From positions 1-8,901 of the forward strand of contig DAIAZB010000091.1 of the NCBI GenBank assembly GCA_027443745.1: 8,901 nt of DNA, read 5' to 3'. Below, in pieces: positions 1-7,201 of the stretch. The first letter of the stretch is position 1; every line of letters starts with the position of its first letter. This stretch comes from Thiomonas sp. (GTDB lineage: Bacteria > Pseudomonadota > Gammaproteobacteria > Burkholderiales > Burkholderiaceae). The translations under genes were made by a program, and so were the position numbers. Under the pieces are notes generated by a model. It was given only the letters and a program-made list of their open reading frames with translations. It had not been told where the DNA came from and ran no database searches.

Positions 1-128
1 ACACCGATTTCGCCGGCCGCGACGGCCTGCCCGCCAGCGGCAACCTGGTCGCCGCCAACCACAAACTGATGCAGGCGATGATCCGGACCATCGGCCCGGA
101 GCTGCCGCCGGAACTGCTGCGCGCCTGA
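1..128 (+). CDS. 3' end of an unidentified gene (partial)
   Basis: The reading frame beginning at base 3 is open from the window edge to a TGA at 126-128 and gives 41 residues ending in PPELLRA. Nearly every codon ends in G or C, which is the pattern of the real genes in this window, so I take it as coding. The start and most of the protein lie to the left of the window. The visible tail is a mixed, partly helical stretch (NLVAANHKLMQAMIRTIGP) with no membrane segment, and I do not recognise a family from it. It runs towards the transporter gene; the two stop codons are separated by 14 bases. Nothing ties it to the sucrose genes, so it is probably the neighbouring, unrelated locus. Function unknown. 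Confidence 0.6.
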   Translation, partial: TDFAGRDGLPASGNLVAANHKLMQAMIRTIGPELPPELLRA

Positions 129-142
129 GTCGCCGCGCCGCC

Positions 143-1477
143 TCAGTCCGCCGAGGCCACCGCCGCAGGCATATCACTCGTCACGACCCGCACCCGCAGC
201 ACCAGCAGCGCGGCGATCAGCAGCAGGACGCCTGCGAGGCGGATCACGTTGTCCGGGTTGCCTGCGAGAGCGCGGTCATAGAGCGCTGGCAGCGTGAAGA
301 TCTGCACCATCATCGGAATCACGATGAAGGCGTTGAAAATCCCCATGTAGACGCCGACGCGTTGTGGCGGAATGCTGCTGGCCAGCATCGCATAGGGGTT
401 GCCCATCATGCTTGCCCAGGCCAGCCCGACGCCGACCATGGGCAGGAACAGCAGTGCGTAGCTGTGGATCAGCGGCAACGCCAGCAAACCGGCGCTGGCT
501 GCCAGCAGGCAGACGGCGTGAACCACTCGGGAGCCGATTCGCCGCGCCAGCGGTACCAGCGCGAACGCCGAGGCGAAGGCGACGAAGTTGTAGAAGCCTC
601 CGATCTGGCCGTTGATCAGCACCGCCTTGCCGAACCCGGGTGCAGCCGGGTCGGTGGTGCCGAACAGGGTATGCGAGAGCGCCAGGGGGATGTACTGCCA
701 GTAGCAGAACATCGCGTACCACTGGAACAGCATCATCAGACCCAGCTGGCGCATCGTCGGCGGCATCTCACGAATGGCCGCGGCGATCTCTTTCAGTGTG
801 GCCGAAAACGAGCGCGGCGCAGCTCGCATGCGCTGCAGCTCGGCAGGCTCCAGCGGCAATTCGGGGGTGCTCAGCGCGGACCACAGGATCGTCCCGATCG
901 AGACTGCCGCACCGATCAGAAACGCCAACACAGTGACGTCGGGGATACCATGCGCATTGGACGCCATGGCATTCATCCCGAACAGGACCAGCAGCGATGG
1001 CGTCAGATAGGCGAGAGTCTGCGACAGACCGGTGAACGCGCTCTGGGTGAGAAATCCGAGTGACTGCTGGGCAGCATCGAGGCGATCGCTGACGAAGGCC
1101 CGGTACGGTTCCATGGTGACGTTGTTGGCGGCGTCCAGCAGCCATAACAACGCCGCCGCGACCCAAAGTGCGGGGCTGTAGGGCATGGCGAACAGGCATA
1201 TGCTGCAGATCACCGCACCGACCAGGAAGTAAGGTCGCCGCCGGCCCCAGCGCGAGATCGTGCGATCGCTGAAGGCGCCCACCAGCGGCTGAACGAAGAG
1301 CCCGGTGATCGGACCCGCCAGCCACAGATACGGCAGGTTGGCATCGCTGGCGCCAAGGTATTTGTAAATCGGGCTCATGTTGCTTTGCTGCAGGCCGAAA
1401 CTGAACTGGATTCCGAAAAATCCGACGTTCATGGCCAGAATCTGCAGGAACGACAGGTGCGGCTTGCGCGAATTCAT
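143..1477 (-). CDS. Sucrose-type MFS transporter (plant SUT/SLC45-like, SuxC role)
   Basis: Predicted inner-membrane secondary transporter of 444 residues, probably a proton symporter that brings intact sucrose into the cytoplasm. About twelve hydrophobic segments are visible. The strongest sign is residues 54-83: AGPITGLFVQPLVGAFSD followed by SRWGRRRPYF. This closely matches the signature of plant sucrose carriers and SLC45 proteins (GPxxGLxVQPxVGxxSD, then SRxGRRRP). Other family-like stretches are RAFVSD (126-131) and the run GLAWASMMGNPYAML (351-365) leading to GVYMGIFNAFIVIP (375-388). I chose the ATG at 1475-1477 because the protein then begins MNSRKPHLSF just before the first membrane segment and a GGAGAG site sits 4 bases upstream. 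A longer open frame reaching to 1675 only reads through the end of the kinase gene. It is the last gene of the block, 70 bases after the kinase stop. Substrate is inferred from signature plus context; maltose-type disaccharides remain possible. Confidence 0.88.
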   Translation of the reverse strand: MNSRKPHLSFLQILAMNVGFFGIQFSFGLQQSNMSPIYKYLGASDANLPYLWLAGPITGLFVQPLVGAFSDRTISRWGRRRPYFLVGAVICSICLFAMPYSPALWVAAALLWLLDAANNVTMEPYRAFVSDRLDAAQQSLGFLTQSAFTGLSQTLAYLTPSLLVLFGMNAMASNAHGIPDVTVLAFLIGAAVSIGTILWSALSTPELPLEPAELQRMRAAPRSFSATLKEIAAAIREMPPTMRQLGLMMLFQWYAMFCYWQYIPLALSHTLFGTTDPAAPGFGKAVLINGQIGGFYNFVAFASAFALVPLARRIGSRVVHAVCLLAASAGLLALPLIHSYALLFLPMVGVGLAWASMMGNPYAMLASSIPPQRVGVYMGIFNAFIVIPMMVQIFTLPALYDRALAGNPDNVIRLAGVLLLIAALLVLRVRVVTSDMPAAVASAD

Positions 1478-1481
1478 GCGT

Positions 1482-1487
1482 CTCTCC
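1482..1487 (-). promoter_or_regulatory. Ribosome binding site of the transporter gene
   Basis: Read on the - strand the sequence is GGAGAG, then ACGC, then ATG. It gives a good Shine-Dalgarno match at normal spacing and decides the start at 1477 over the longer open frame. The 70-base gap also carries three CTCCG copies (- strand) at 1490-1494, 1500-1504 and 1535-1539, any of which could pair with the CGGAG at 1484-1488 that covers this site. Confidence 0.6.
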
Positions 1488-1547
1488 GACGGAGCGTTAC
1501 GGAGCACTCGTGCGCCAGGTTGGCAGCTGCACGACGGAGTCGTACTT

Positions 1548-2555
1548 TCACGGGCGTGTCGCTCCGACCGGCTTGTCGCCGGCATCGACATGGAGTCCCC
1601 AGAGCCTGCGCCAGAAACGATAGAAATCTGCATGGCCGGGCAGTGCGCCGCGAATGCCGCAGATTGCCGTGGCAAAGGCTGTGCCGCGTTGCAGATTGTC
1701 GTCGTCGCGCAGGCCCAGGATCAGCCCCGCCAGCAACGATGCCGCGAGCGCGTCACCGGCGCCGACCGTATCCACCACCACGCCTGCCCGGCCAGGCGCG
1801 CGCACGCGCAGCTTCCCTTCGCGGTCCCACCACGAGGCGCCGGCACTGCCCTGCGACACCACCAGCTCTTCGACGTGCATGCGCTCCAGCAATGAGGCGA
1901 CCGGCTGGCAGAACGTCTCGTGCCGAATTGTTTGCGACGGGACTGGCGGCAGGCGATGCCAGTGCAGGAGCAACCGCAGTTCGTCCTCGTTGAGCTTGAG
2001 GATCGCAAGATCATGCAGCAGTGGAAGTATCTCGTGCGGCTGTACCTGACCCTCGCGCCAGTTGATGTCGACGAAGGCACGGTGCGGGCCGGTCGCGCGC
2101 AGTTGTCGCAGTGTCCGGCGCATGCCTCCGGAGCGCAGCGCCAGCGTGCCGAAGTACAGCCATGGTGACCGCTCGCCGCATGCGCCGGGCCATGCCCGCC
2201 GCGCAACTTCGCCATCGATATGGTCCCAGGCCTGATCGGCTCGGATTGCGAAGTGATGGCCGTTCGCATCCTCTCTGACCAGCACGATGCCGGTCGGATG
2301 TGCCGCATCGCGCTGCACGGTGCCGAGATCGAGACCAAAGCGCGCGGCCTGCGACTCGAGGACCGCCGCATCGTGATCGCTTCCCCAGCGCGATATCAGC
2401 CGTGGCGATAGCCCCAGCGCGGCCAGATGACAGGCGACGTTGAATGGCGCACCGCCCGGCACGCGCGCGTCGCCGAACACGTCCAGCAGTGCTTCGCCGA
2501 AGATCAGTGCGGGCGCGTGATCCGGTGCGGTTGGCGCAATGGACGGGCTGGACAT
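1548..2555 (-). CDS. Fructokinase, PfkB/ribokinase family
   Basis: Cytoplasmic ATP-dependent sugar kinase of 335 residues, near the usual 300-340. Seen in order: an N-terminal strand ending in GEALLDVF (20-27), the PfkB substrate-side motif GGAPFNVA (34-41), FVDINWR (161-167, the D-x-N-x-R pattern common in fructokinases), KLNEDEL (187-193), and the C-terminal signature DTVGAGDA (262-269). In that signature the family's catalytic base is Asp268 and GAG forms the anion hole. It most likely phosphorylates the fructose released by the GH13 enzyme encoded just upstream, and so feeds glycolysis; fructose-6-phosphate as product is inferred from the family. The ATG at 2553-2555 gives the family-like start, 14 bases after the preceding stop, with a GGGA 8 bases upstream. 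An in-frame GTG at 2594 would overlap the preceding gene by 25 bases and is less likely. Sugar specificity rests on context; other PfkB sugars cannot be excluded. Confidence 0.9.
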   Translation of the reverse strand: MSSPSIAPTAPDHAPALIFGEALLDVFGDARVPGGAPFNVACHLAALGLSPRLISRWGSDHDAAVLESQAARFGLDLGTVQRDAAHPTGIVLVREDANGHHFAIRADQAWDHIDGEVARRAWPGACGERSPWLYFGTLALRSGGMRRTLRQLRATGPHRAFVDINWREGQVQPHEILPLLHDLAILKLNEDELRLLLHWHRLPPVPSQTIRHETFCQPVASLLERMHVEELVVSQGSAGASWWDREGKLRVRAPGRAGVVVDTVGAGDALAASLLAGLILGLRDDDNLQRGTAFATAICGIRGALPGHADFYRFWRRLWGLHVDAGDKPVGATRP

Positions 2556-2569
2556 GGCAGGGTCCCGAG

Positions 2570-4549
2570 TCAGTGATCTCGTGTCAGCCAGCACATGCCC
2601 CAGGGCCCGAGCGCCACGCCTTCAGCGTGGAGAATGGCATCCGCCGGGTTTGAGGGTGGTGGCTCGGGCAGCGCATGGCGCCAGTGCGCGGCGTGATCCC
2701 CGGGCTCGAGCAGTTCGTCCCAGCGCAGCAGCGCCTGCTGGCCGGCGAAGTTCAGCACGGCCATGAATCGCCGGCCGCGGCGCAGGGCCAGCACCTCCCG
2801 CTGTCGCAGCGGCAGTATCCGCAGCGGCAGTCGCGCATCGAGATCCGGTAGCCGCTTGCGGCAGGCGGCAAGCTGCTGCAGTGTGCGCAACGACTGTCCC
2901 GCGAGTGACGTCGGTTCGGCCGCCAACGCCAGCAGGGTGTCGTCGAAACGCGGCCTCTGCAGCCAACGGCCGTCCGCGGCGCGACGCGCGGCGTCTTCGG
3001 GGGCTTCATTGTTGCCCAGCGCCAGTTCGTCGCCCATATAGAGCAGCGGCACGGTGCCGACACAAAAAGCCAGGGCATGCAACAGTCGGAAACGTGACAG
3101 CGCGTCATGCCGTTGGGAGTGTCCGGCGCGGCGGTTCAGGCCTACCAGCTCGGCGGTCATGCCATTGCTGCCGTGGATTGTGCCGGAGGTGGCGGTCTGG
3201 AATGCCGTGCCGTGTCCGAACGCACCCGCACAGGTGCCCTCGAGGATGCCGGCGATGTGGCCGATGCGCGCGGAAAAGTCTGCTCCCTGCGCTTCGATCT
3301 CCGTTTGCAGCAGCCCCCAGATGATCTCGTCGTGGCAGCGCACGTAGCTGATCCATCCGGTATGTGCAGGCGGCGCAGGTGTCGTGTCCAGCACCGATCG
3401 CAGCAGCGTAGTATCGCCTTCGGCGAGTGCGGCCCAACCTGCCGCCATCAGTCCGCCGTGGTACGCCAGACTGCACTCCGCGCCGGCCTCGTCGCCGCCG
3501 CCGAGATAGGGTGCCAGTTCGGGTGTGGGCACGATGGCCTCCGCCTTGAGCAGTACGGCGGGCGCGGCCAGCTCCACGCAGCAGCGCAACGCTTTGAGAA
3601 TGCGATGCACCTCGGGTTGGTTGACGCAGTCGGTGCCCAGACGTTTCCACAGGAACGGCGCCGAGTCGAGCCGGAAGATCTCGATCCCTCGGTTGGCCAA
3701 CGCCAGCAGAGTGCAGGAAATTTCGGCGAAAACCTGTGGGTTGGCGTAGTTCAGATCCCACTGGAACGGATAGAATGTGGTCCAGATCCAGCCGCCGAGT
3801 TCATCGTTGTAGGTGAAGTTGCCGGGTGCGATCTGCGGGAACACCTCGCGCGCCGTGCGCGCATGAGCGTCCGGCAGGCGATGGTCGGGGAAGACATGGA
3901 AAAACGCCCGTCGCAGCGGATTTCCGGCGCGTGCCTCGCGCGCCCAGAGATGCGTGTCGGCGACATGGTTGAGAACGAAGTCGGCGCACAGGCTGATGCG
4001 CTCGGCGCGTAGCGCGCTGCACAGCTGCTCGAGTTCTTCCATCGTGCCCAGCGCGGGCTCGATGCTGGCATAGTCTTCGACTGCGAACCCGCCATCATTG
4101 TCGCCGGATCGTGCGCGCAGAAATGGCAGCAGGTGCAGATAATCCACGCCCAGGGCGTGCAGGTGCGGGATGCGCCGGATGACGCCGGCGAGCGTGCCGG
4201 CGAAGCGATCGACATAGGCGCTGTACCCCAGCAGGCGGCGCTCGATGAACCAGTCGGGAGCGTGCTCGCGTTCGGCATCAATCACCTGCAGAGCCGATGA
4301 TCGCGATGCCGCCAGATCACCCAGCCGCGTGCACAGACCGGCGAACCAGACGTCGAAGTCCGGCATCTGACCATAGAGTGACCGCAGCAGCGGCAGCAGG
4401 CAGGGGCCGACGCGCGCAAAGCGCTGCCGCGCCGTCTCCCGGCGGGCCGCCGGCAGCGATGCCACAAATGCATCGGCGGCCCGCGCCAGCGCCGGATCAT
4501 CACCGACGCTGGGGTGGGCTTGCGCTGAACTCACAGGCGATACTGCCAT
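2570..4549 (-). CDS. GH13 amylosucrase / sucrose hydrolase (SuxB role)
   Basis: Retaining glucosidase that cleaves sucrose, releasing fructose and passing glucose to water or a glucan chain. From the ATG the protein has 659 residues (Neisseria amylosucrase has 636) and shows the same layout: a helical N-terminal domain (about 1-105), the (beta/alpha)8 barrel interrupted by a B domain, and a C-terminal beta domain (about 570-659). It aligns from memory almost without gaps to Neisseria polysaccharea amylosucrase. Nucleophile is Asp295 (FRLDSAPF), acid/base Glu337 (LLKAEAIV), transition-state Asp407 (YVRCHDE). Asp152 (NDGGFAV) and Arg528 (GRWLQR) match the salt bridge that closes the sucrose pocket. 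No signal peptide is visible, so it acts in the cytoplasm. The Neisseria acceptor-site arginines 415 and 446 fall on Ile429 and Gly460 here, which favours hydrolysis over polymer synthesis (inference). The gene overlaps the receptor gene by 19 bases from this ATG, or by 4 (GTGA) if translation begins at the in-frame GTG at 4532-4534. Confidence 0.93.
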   Translation of the reverse strand: MAVSPVSSAQAHPSVGDDPALARAADAFVASLPAARRETARQRFARVGPCLLPLLRSLYGQMPDFDVWFAGLCTRLGDLAASRSSALQVIDAEREHAPDWFIERRLLGYSAYVDRFAGTLAGVIRRIPHLHALGVDYLHLLPFLRARSGDNDGGFAVEDYASIEPALGTMEELEQLCSALRAERISLCADFVLNHVADTHLWAREARAGNPLRRAFFHVFPDHRLPDAHARTAREVFPQIAPGNFTYNDELGGWIWTTFYPFQWDLNYANPQVFAEISCTLLALANRGIEIFRLDSAPFLWKRLGTDCVNQPEVHRILKALRCCVELAAPAVLLKAEAIVPTPELAPYLGGGDEAGAECSLAYHGGLMAAGWAALAEGDTTLLRSVLDTTPAPPAHTGWISYVRCHDEIIWGLLQTEIEAQGADFSARIGHIAGILEGTCAGAFGHGTAFQTATSGTIHGSNGMTAELVGLNRRAGHSQRHDALSRFRLLHALAFCVGTVPLLYMGDELALGNNEAPEDAARRAADGRWLQRPRFDDTLLALAAEPTSLAGQSLRTLQQLAACRKRLPDLDARLPLRILPLRQREVLALRRGRRFMAVLNFAGQQALLRWDELLEPGDHAAHWRHALPEPPPSNPADAILHAEGVALGPWGMCWLTRDH

Positions 4550-7062
4550 GACGCATAGATGGTGCGTCCGAGAATCGAGCGCGCGGTGTTGAGGCCGTTG
4601 GCCTGTACCGCACCCGGACTCTGGTCGATCTCGGTCAGGCCGACGGTGTTGAACACGTTGTCAGCGTAGAGCGAGATCGTCGTGCGATCGTTGAGGGCGT
4701 ACTGCGCGAACAGGTTGGTTTGCACGAAACCGGGCATCACCAGTCCGTTGGGCACGCCTGCCGGCGACTTGGTGGTGCCGATGATGCTGGCGCCCAGGGT
4801 AAGCGCATTCCAGCTGTAGGTCGGGCTGACCTGGTAGATCCAGTGCGCCTGTCGTTGCGGAGCGTTGCCGACATCGGCAGGCGTGATCGCGTCGGCAGTG
4901 ATGTGCGAGAGCGTATAGGTCGCGCCTGCGCGCATTCCGAAACCGCCGTAGTTGAGCGAGCCTTCGATCTCGATACCCTTGGAGCGGTAGTTGCGGCTGA
5001 TCAGCGACTGGGTGCGCGAGGTCACGTCCTGATTCTGCTCCTGGGTCGTCGCGTAGAAGCCGGTGACGAACAGGCTGGTATGCCGCGTGCTCCACTTCAC
5101 GCCGCCTTCGTACTGTTTGACCACATTGACGGCCACGCCCTGCGGCAGGTTGCCGTCGGTGTTGATGCCACCGCCGAACAGCAGGCGGTCCGCATTGAAG
5201 CGGGCGCCGCTGCTGGCACGAGCGAAGAACGCCAGGTCAGTATTGACCAGATAGTTGGCGCCGAATGAATACTCGACGTGGGTCTTGGTGTAGTTCACCG
5301 GCATGGCGGCAGCATTGTTGACCACCGGTACGGTCTGCTCGGGTACCTGGATCACGCCGTCCTGATTGACGTCGATCACCGAGGTCCCGGTCGATCCGGC
5401 ATAGGTGCCGTTGGCACGGATGCGGTCGAAGCGCAGTCCCCCGTCAAAACGCCAGTTACCCGGCTCCCAGGTGGCCGAGAGGAAAGGCGCGTCCATCGTG
5501 TACTGCACGTCGTAGGAGCGCACGCAGCAGTTGCCCCAGTAGGGCGTGCCGTAGGCGACCAGGCCGTTCTGGGTCAGCAGCTGGCCTGTTGCGCTGGTGA
5601 CATTGAGCAGCTGCGCGTTCTGACCCTGCACCGTCTCGAGATAGGTATTCCAGTGCCAGTCCTGCACGATGTGCTGTTGCGAGTGGTAGTAGCCCAGTTG
5701 CACGTCCAGCGGGCCGCTCTCGGTCTCGTAGTTGCGCGAGAAGGTCAGGTTATTGGTGGCGTTGTCCATGTTCGGCAGCGTCACGTTGAACAAATGCACG
5801 CGCGTGGCCAGCCCATTGCCACCCAGCGCTGCGGGATTGGCGATTGTCTGCCCGGCGCCGGGGCCGTTTGCGTAGCTGAGCGTCGCTCCCGGACCACCGA
5901 TCTCCTGAGCCAGCGTCGCGGCAGTATTGACCTCGGCGGGGTAGGGTCCGGTGAACGATCCCGAGTTCGAGGCGATGCGGAACTGCTCGTGCAGTTTCCA
6001 GCCGCCATCGAGGGTGAACTGGCCCTCGCCGCCAATCGCCTGGACCTTGGAGTGATAGCCATTGGCGATGTTGGTGATGACGCGGTTACCGGCGGCGTTG
6101 ATCGCCAGATCACGCAGGAAGTACGGCGATTGCAGTGCGCCGTTCTGGATGCTGAAGCCCGGCAGCGAGTTGACACTCGGGCTGCCGTTGCTGCCAGTGA
6201 TCGACAGTGGTACCGGCAGATACACCGGCTCTTTGTCGTCCAGGTATTGGAAGCTCAGACGCAGGAAACCGCCGTTGATGTCGTGGGTGATGTTGCCCAT
6301 CAGCTGGCCGCCCGATTGCGCCGTGTAGCCGACCGGCTTCTGGCCCTGGCCGTCGTGGATGAAGCCGCCGATATGGTAACGCGTGCTGCTGGTGACCGGA
6401 CCGCCATAGTCGAAGTCTAGACGGCGCGTGTCGTAGCCACCCAGTCCGTAGGTGAGCCCGATGTCGCCACCCTGCTCGCGGCCGGTCTTGGTAATGAAGT
6501 TGATCACGGCGCCAGGCGCGTTGCTGGCGAATACCGACGAAGAGCCGCCACGCACAACCTCGACGCGGCGGATGTTGTAGTCGGGGCGCAGGAAGGTGTC
6601 GGGGGTCGCAAAGGCGATGTCGCCGAACTCCAGTACCGGCATGCCATCCAACTGGAACTGTACGAACTTGCCACCGCCGGATGCTTCCGGCAGGCCACGT
6701 ACGGCGATGTTGGCGTTGCCGTCACCGCCCGAGGACTCTGCACGGATGCCGGGGATGTCGCGCAGGATTCCGGCTGCGCTCTGCGCGCCGCTCTGCTGCA
6801 GTTGTTGCGCATCGAGCGTACTGACCGAGATGCTGGACCCCATCTTGCTGACGGCAGCTGGTGAGGCGGTGACGAAGATCTGCGAGAGGCTGACGGCTTT
6901 TTCGGGCTTGCTGCCGCCGGCCTTGGCGGTGACGTCCTGTTGCGCCGTATCGGCGCCCGGCTTGGTTGCATCGGCCGATTGCGCGATGGCAGTTCCGGCC
7001 GGAATCAGAGCGACAGACATGGCCAGTACCAGCGCATTCCGCTTCAGTGCATTCGATTTCAT
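4531..7062 (-). CDS. TonB-dependent outer-membrane receptor, probable sucrose uptake (SuxA role)
   Basis: Outer-membrane active transporter of 843 residues. It begins with a signal peptide (basic MKSNALKR, hydrophobic core, likely cut after AIA at residue 27), then a polar linker and a possible TonB box at SQIFVTA (60-66). The plug domain (about 70-195) shows IAVRGLP, QLDGMPV, RRVEVVRGGSSSVF and GAVINFITKTG, all typical of the family. The rest is a 22-strand-type barrel with alternating aromatic residues ending IYASWQYRL; a terminal Leu rather than Phe is slightly unusual. Sucrose as ligand is inferred from the neighbouring GH13 enzyme and SUT-like transporter and from the Xanthomonas sux precedent. 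The ATG at 7060-7062 has a strong GGAGGGG site and places the signal peptide at the terminus; an in-frame upstream TTG lies inside the operator. Oddities: a perfect EF-hand-like loop at 564-575 and a lone Cys512-Cys513 pair, both probably in extracellular loops. No SusD-like partner is present. Confidence 0.92.
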   Translation of the reverse strand: MKSNALKRNALVLAMSVALIPAGTAIAQSADATKPGADTAQQDVTAKAGGSKPEKAVSLSQIFVTASPAAVSKMGSSISVSTLDAQQLQQSGAQSAAGILRDIPGIRAESSGGDGNANIAVRGLPEASGGGKFVQFQLDGMPVLEFGDIAFATPDTFLRPDYNIRRVEVVRGGSSSVFASNAPGAVINFITKTGREQGGDIGLTYGLGGYDTRRLDFDYGGPVTSSTRYHIGGFIHDGQGQKPVGYTAQSGGQLMGNITHDINGGFLRLSFQYLDDKEPVYLPVPLSITGSNGSPSVNSLPGFSIQNGALQSPYFLRDLAINAAGNRVITNIANGYHSKVQAIGGEGQFTLDGGWKLHEQFRIASNSGSFTGPYPAEVNTAATLAQEIGGPGATLSYANGPGAGQTIANPAALGGNGLATRVHLFNVTLPNMDNATNNLTFSRNYETESGPLDVQLGYYHSQQHIVQDWHWNTYLETVQGQNAQLLNVTSATGQLLTQNGLVAYGTPYWGNCCVRSYDVQYTMDAPFLSATWEPGNWRFDGGLRFDRIRANGTYAGSTGTSVIDVNQDGVIQVPEQTVPVVNNAAAMPVNYTKTHVEYSFGANYLVNTDLAFFARASSGARFNADRLLFGGGINTDGNLPQGVAVNVVKQYEGGVKWSTRHTSLFVTGFYATTQEQNQDVTSRTQSLISRNYRSKGIEIEGSLNYGGFGMRAGATYTLSHITADAITPADVGNAPQRQAHWIYQVSPTYSWNALTLGASIIGTTKSPAGVPNGLVMPGFVQTNLFAQYALNDRTTISLYADNVFNTVGLTEIDQSPGAVQANGLNTARSILGRTIYASWQYRL

Positions 7063-7064
7063 AT

Positions 7065-7071
7065 CCCCTCC
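7065..7071 (-). promoter_or_regulatory. Strong ribosome binding site of the receptor gene
   Basis: The - strand reads GGAGGGG, then AT, then ATG. It is the best Shine-Dalgarno sequence in the window. It fixes the receptor start at 7062, directly before the signal peptide. Confidence 0.7.
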
Positions 7072-7108
7072 ACAGTGGGCATGAGTATCCGGAGTAAGTC
7101 CGAAGGCG

Positions 7109-7142
7109 AAAAAATTCCCCGCGCTGCCTTGTACATGCGCGG
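7109..7142 (-). terminator. Rho-independent terminator-like hairpin in the receptor leader
   Basis: On the - strand the arms CCGCGC (7142-7137) and GCGCGG (7124-7119) form six perfect G-C pairs, extendable by one U-G pair, around a 12-base loop. After GGAA come six T residues (7114-7109). The stem is short, the loop is wide and the T run starts four bases after the stem, so strength is uncertain. It lies downstream of the regulator gene and 47 bases before the receptor start. It could terminate the regulator transcript. It is also downstream of the predicted operon promoter, in which case it would be an attenuator in the leader. Confidence 0.5.
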
Positions 7143-7201
7143 ATCCCTCTGACAGCGGCGTCTGCGACTGGAGCTGGCAGCGGTCGCACCATCGGATGCA
7201 A

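Noticed and set aside
125..146. CTGAG...CTCAG inverted repeat across the two convergent stop codons, as a bidirectional terminator
   Set aside because: Only five pairs, no T run on either strand, and TGA/TCA of convergent genes are complementary anyway.
1478..1675. N-terminal extension of the transporter into the kinase gene
   Set aside because: The added 66 residues read through the kinase's 3' end, look like no transporter domain, and the ATG at 1477 has a good GGAGAG site.
2556..2594. GTG start for the kinase at 2594
   Set aside because: It would add 13 residues overlapping the GH13 C-terminus; the ATG at 2555 gives the normal family length and tight spacing. A GGGG before the GTG keeps it as a minor alternative.
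3107..4012. + strand open frame (301 codons) opposite the GH13 gene
   Set aside because: Same reason: an antisense shadow of a well-supported enzyme, with no family-like motif.
5278..6420. Long + strand open frame (380 codons) opposite the receptor gene
   Set aside because: It is the mirror of a GC-rich coding strand. It has no recognisable domain and no ribosome site, and the opposite frame encodes an unmistakable TonB-dependent receptor.
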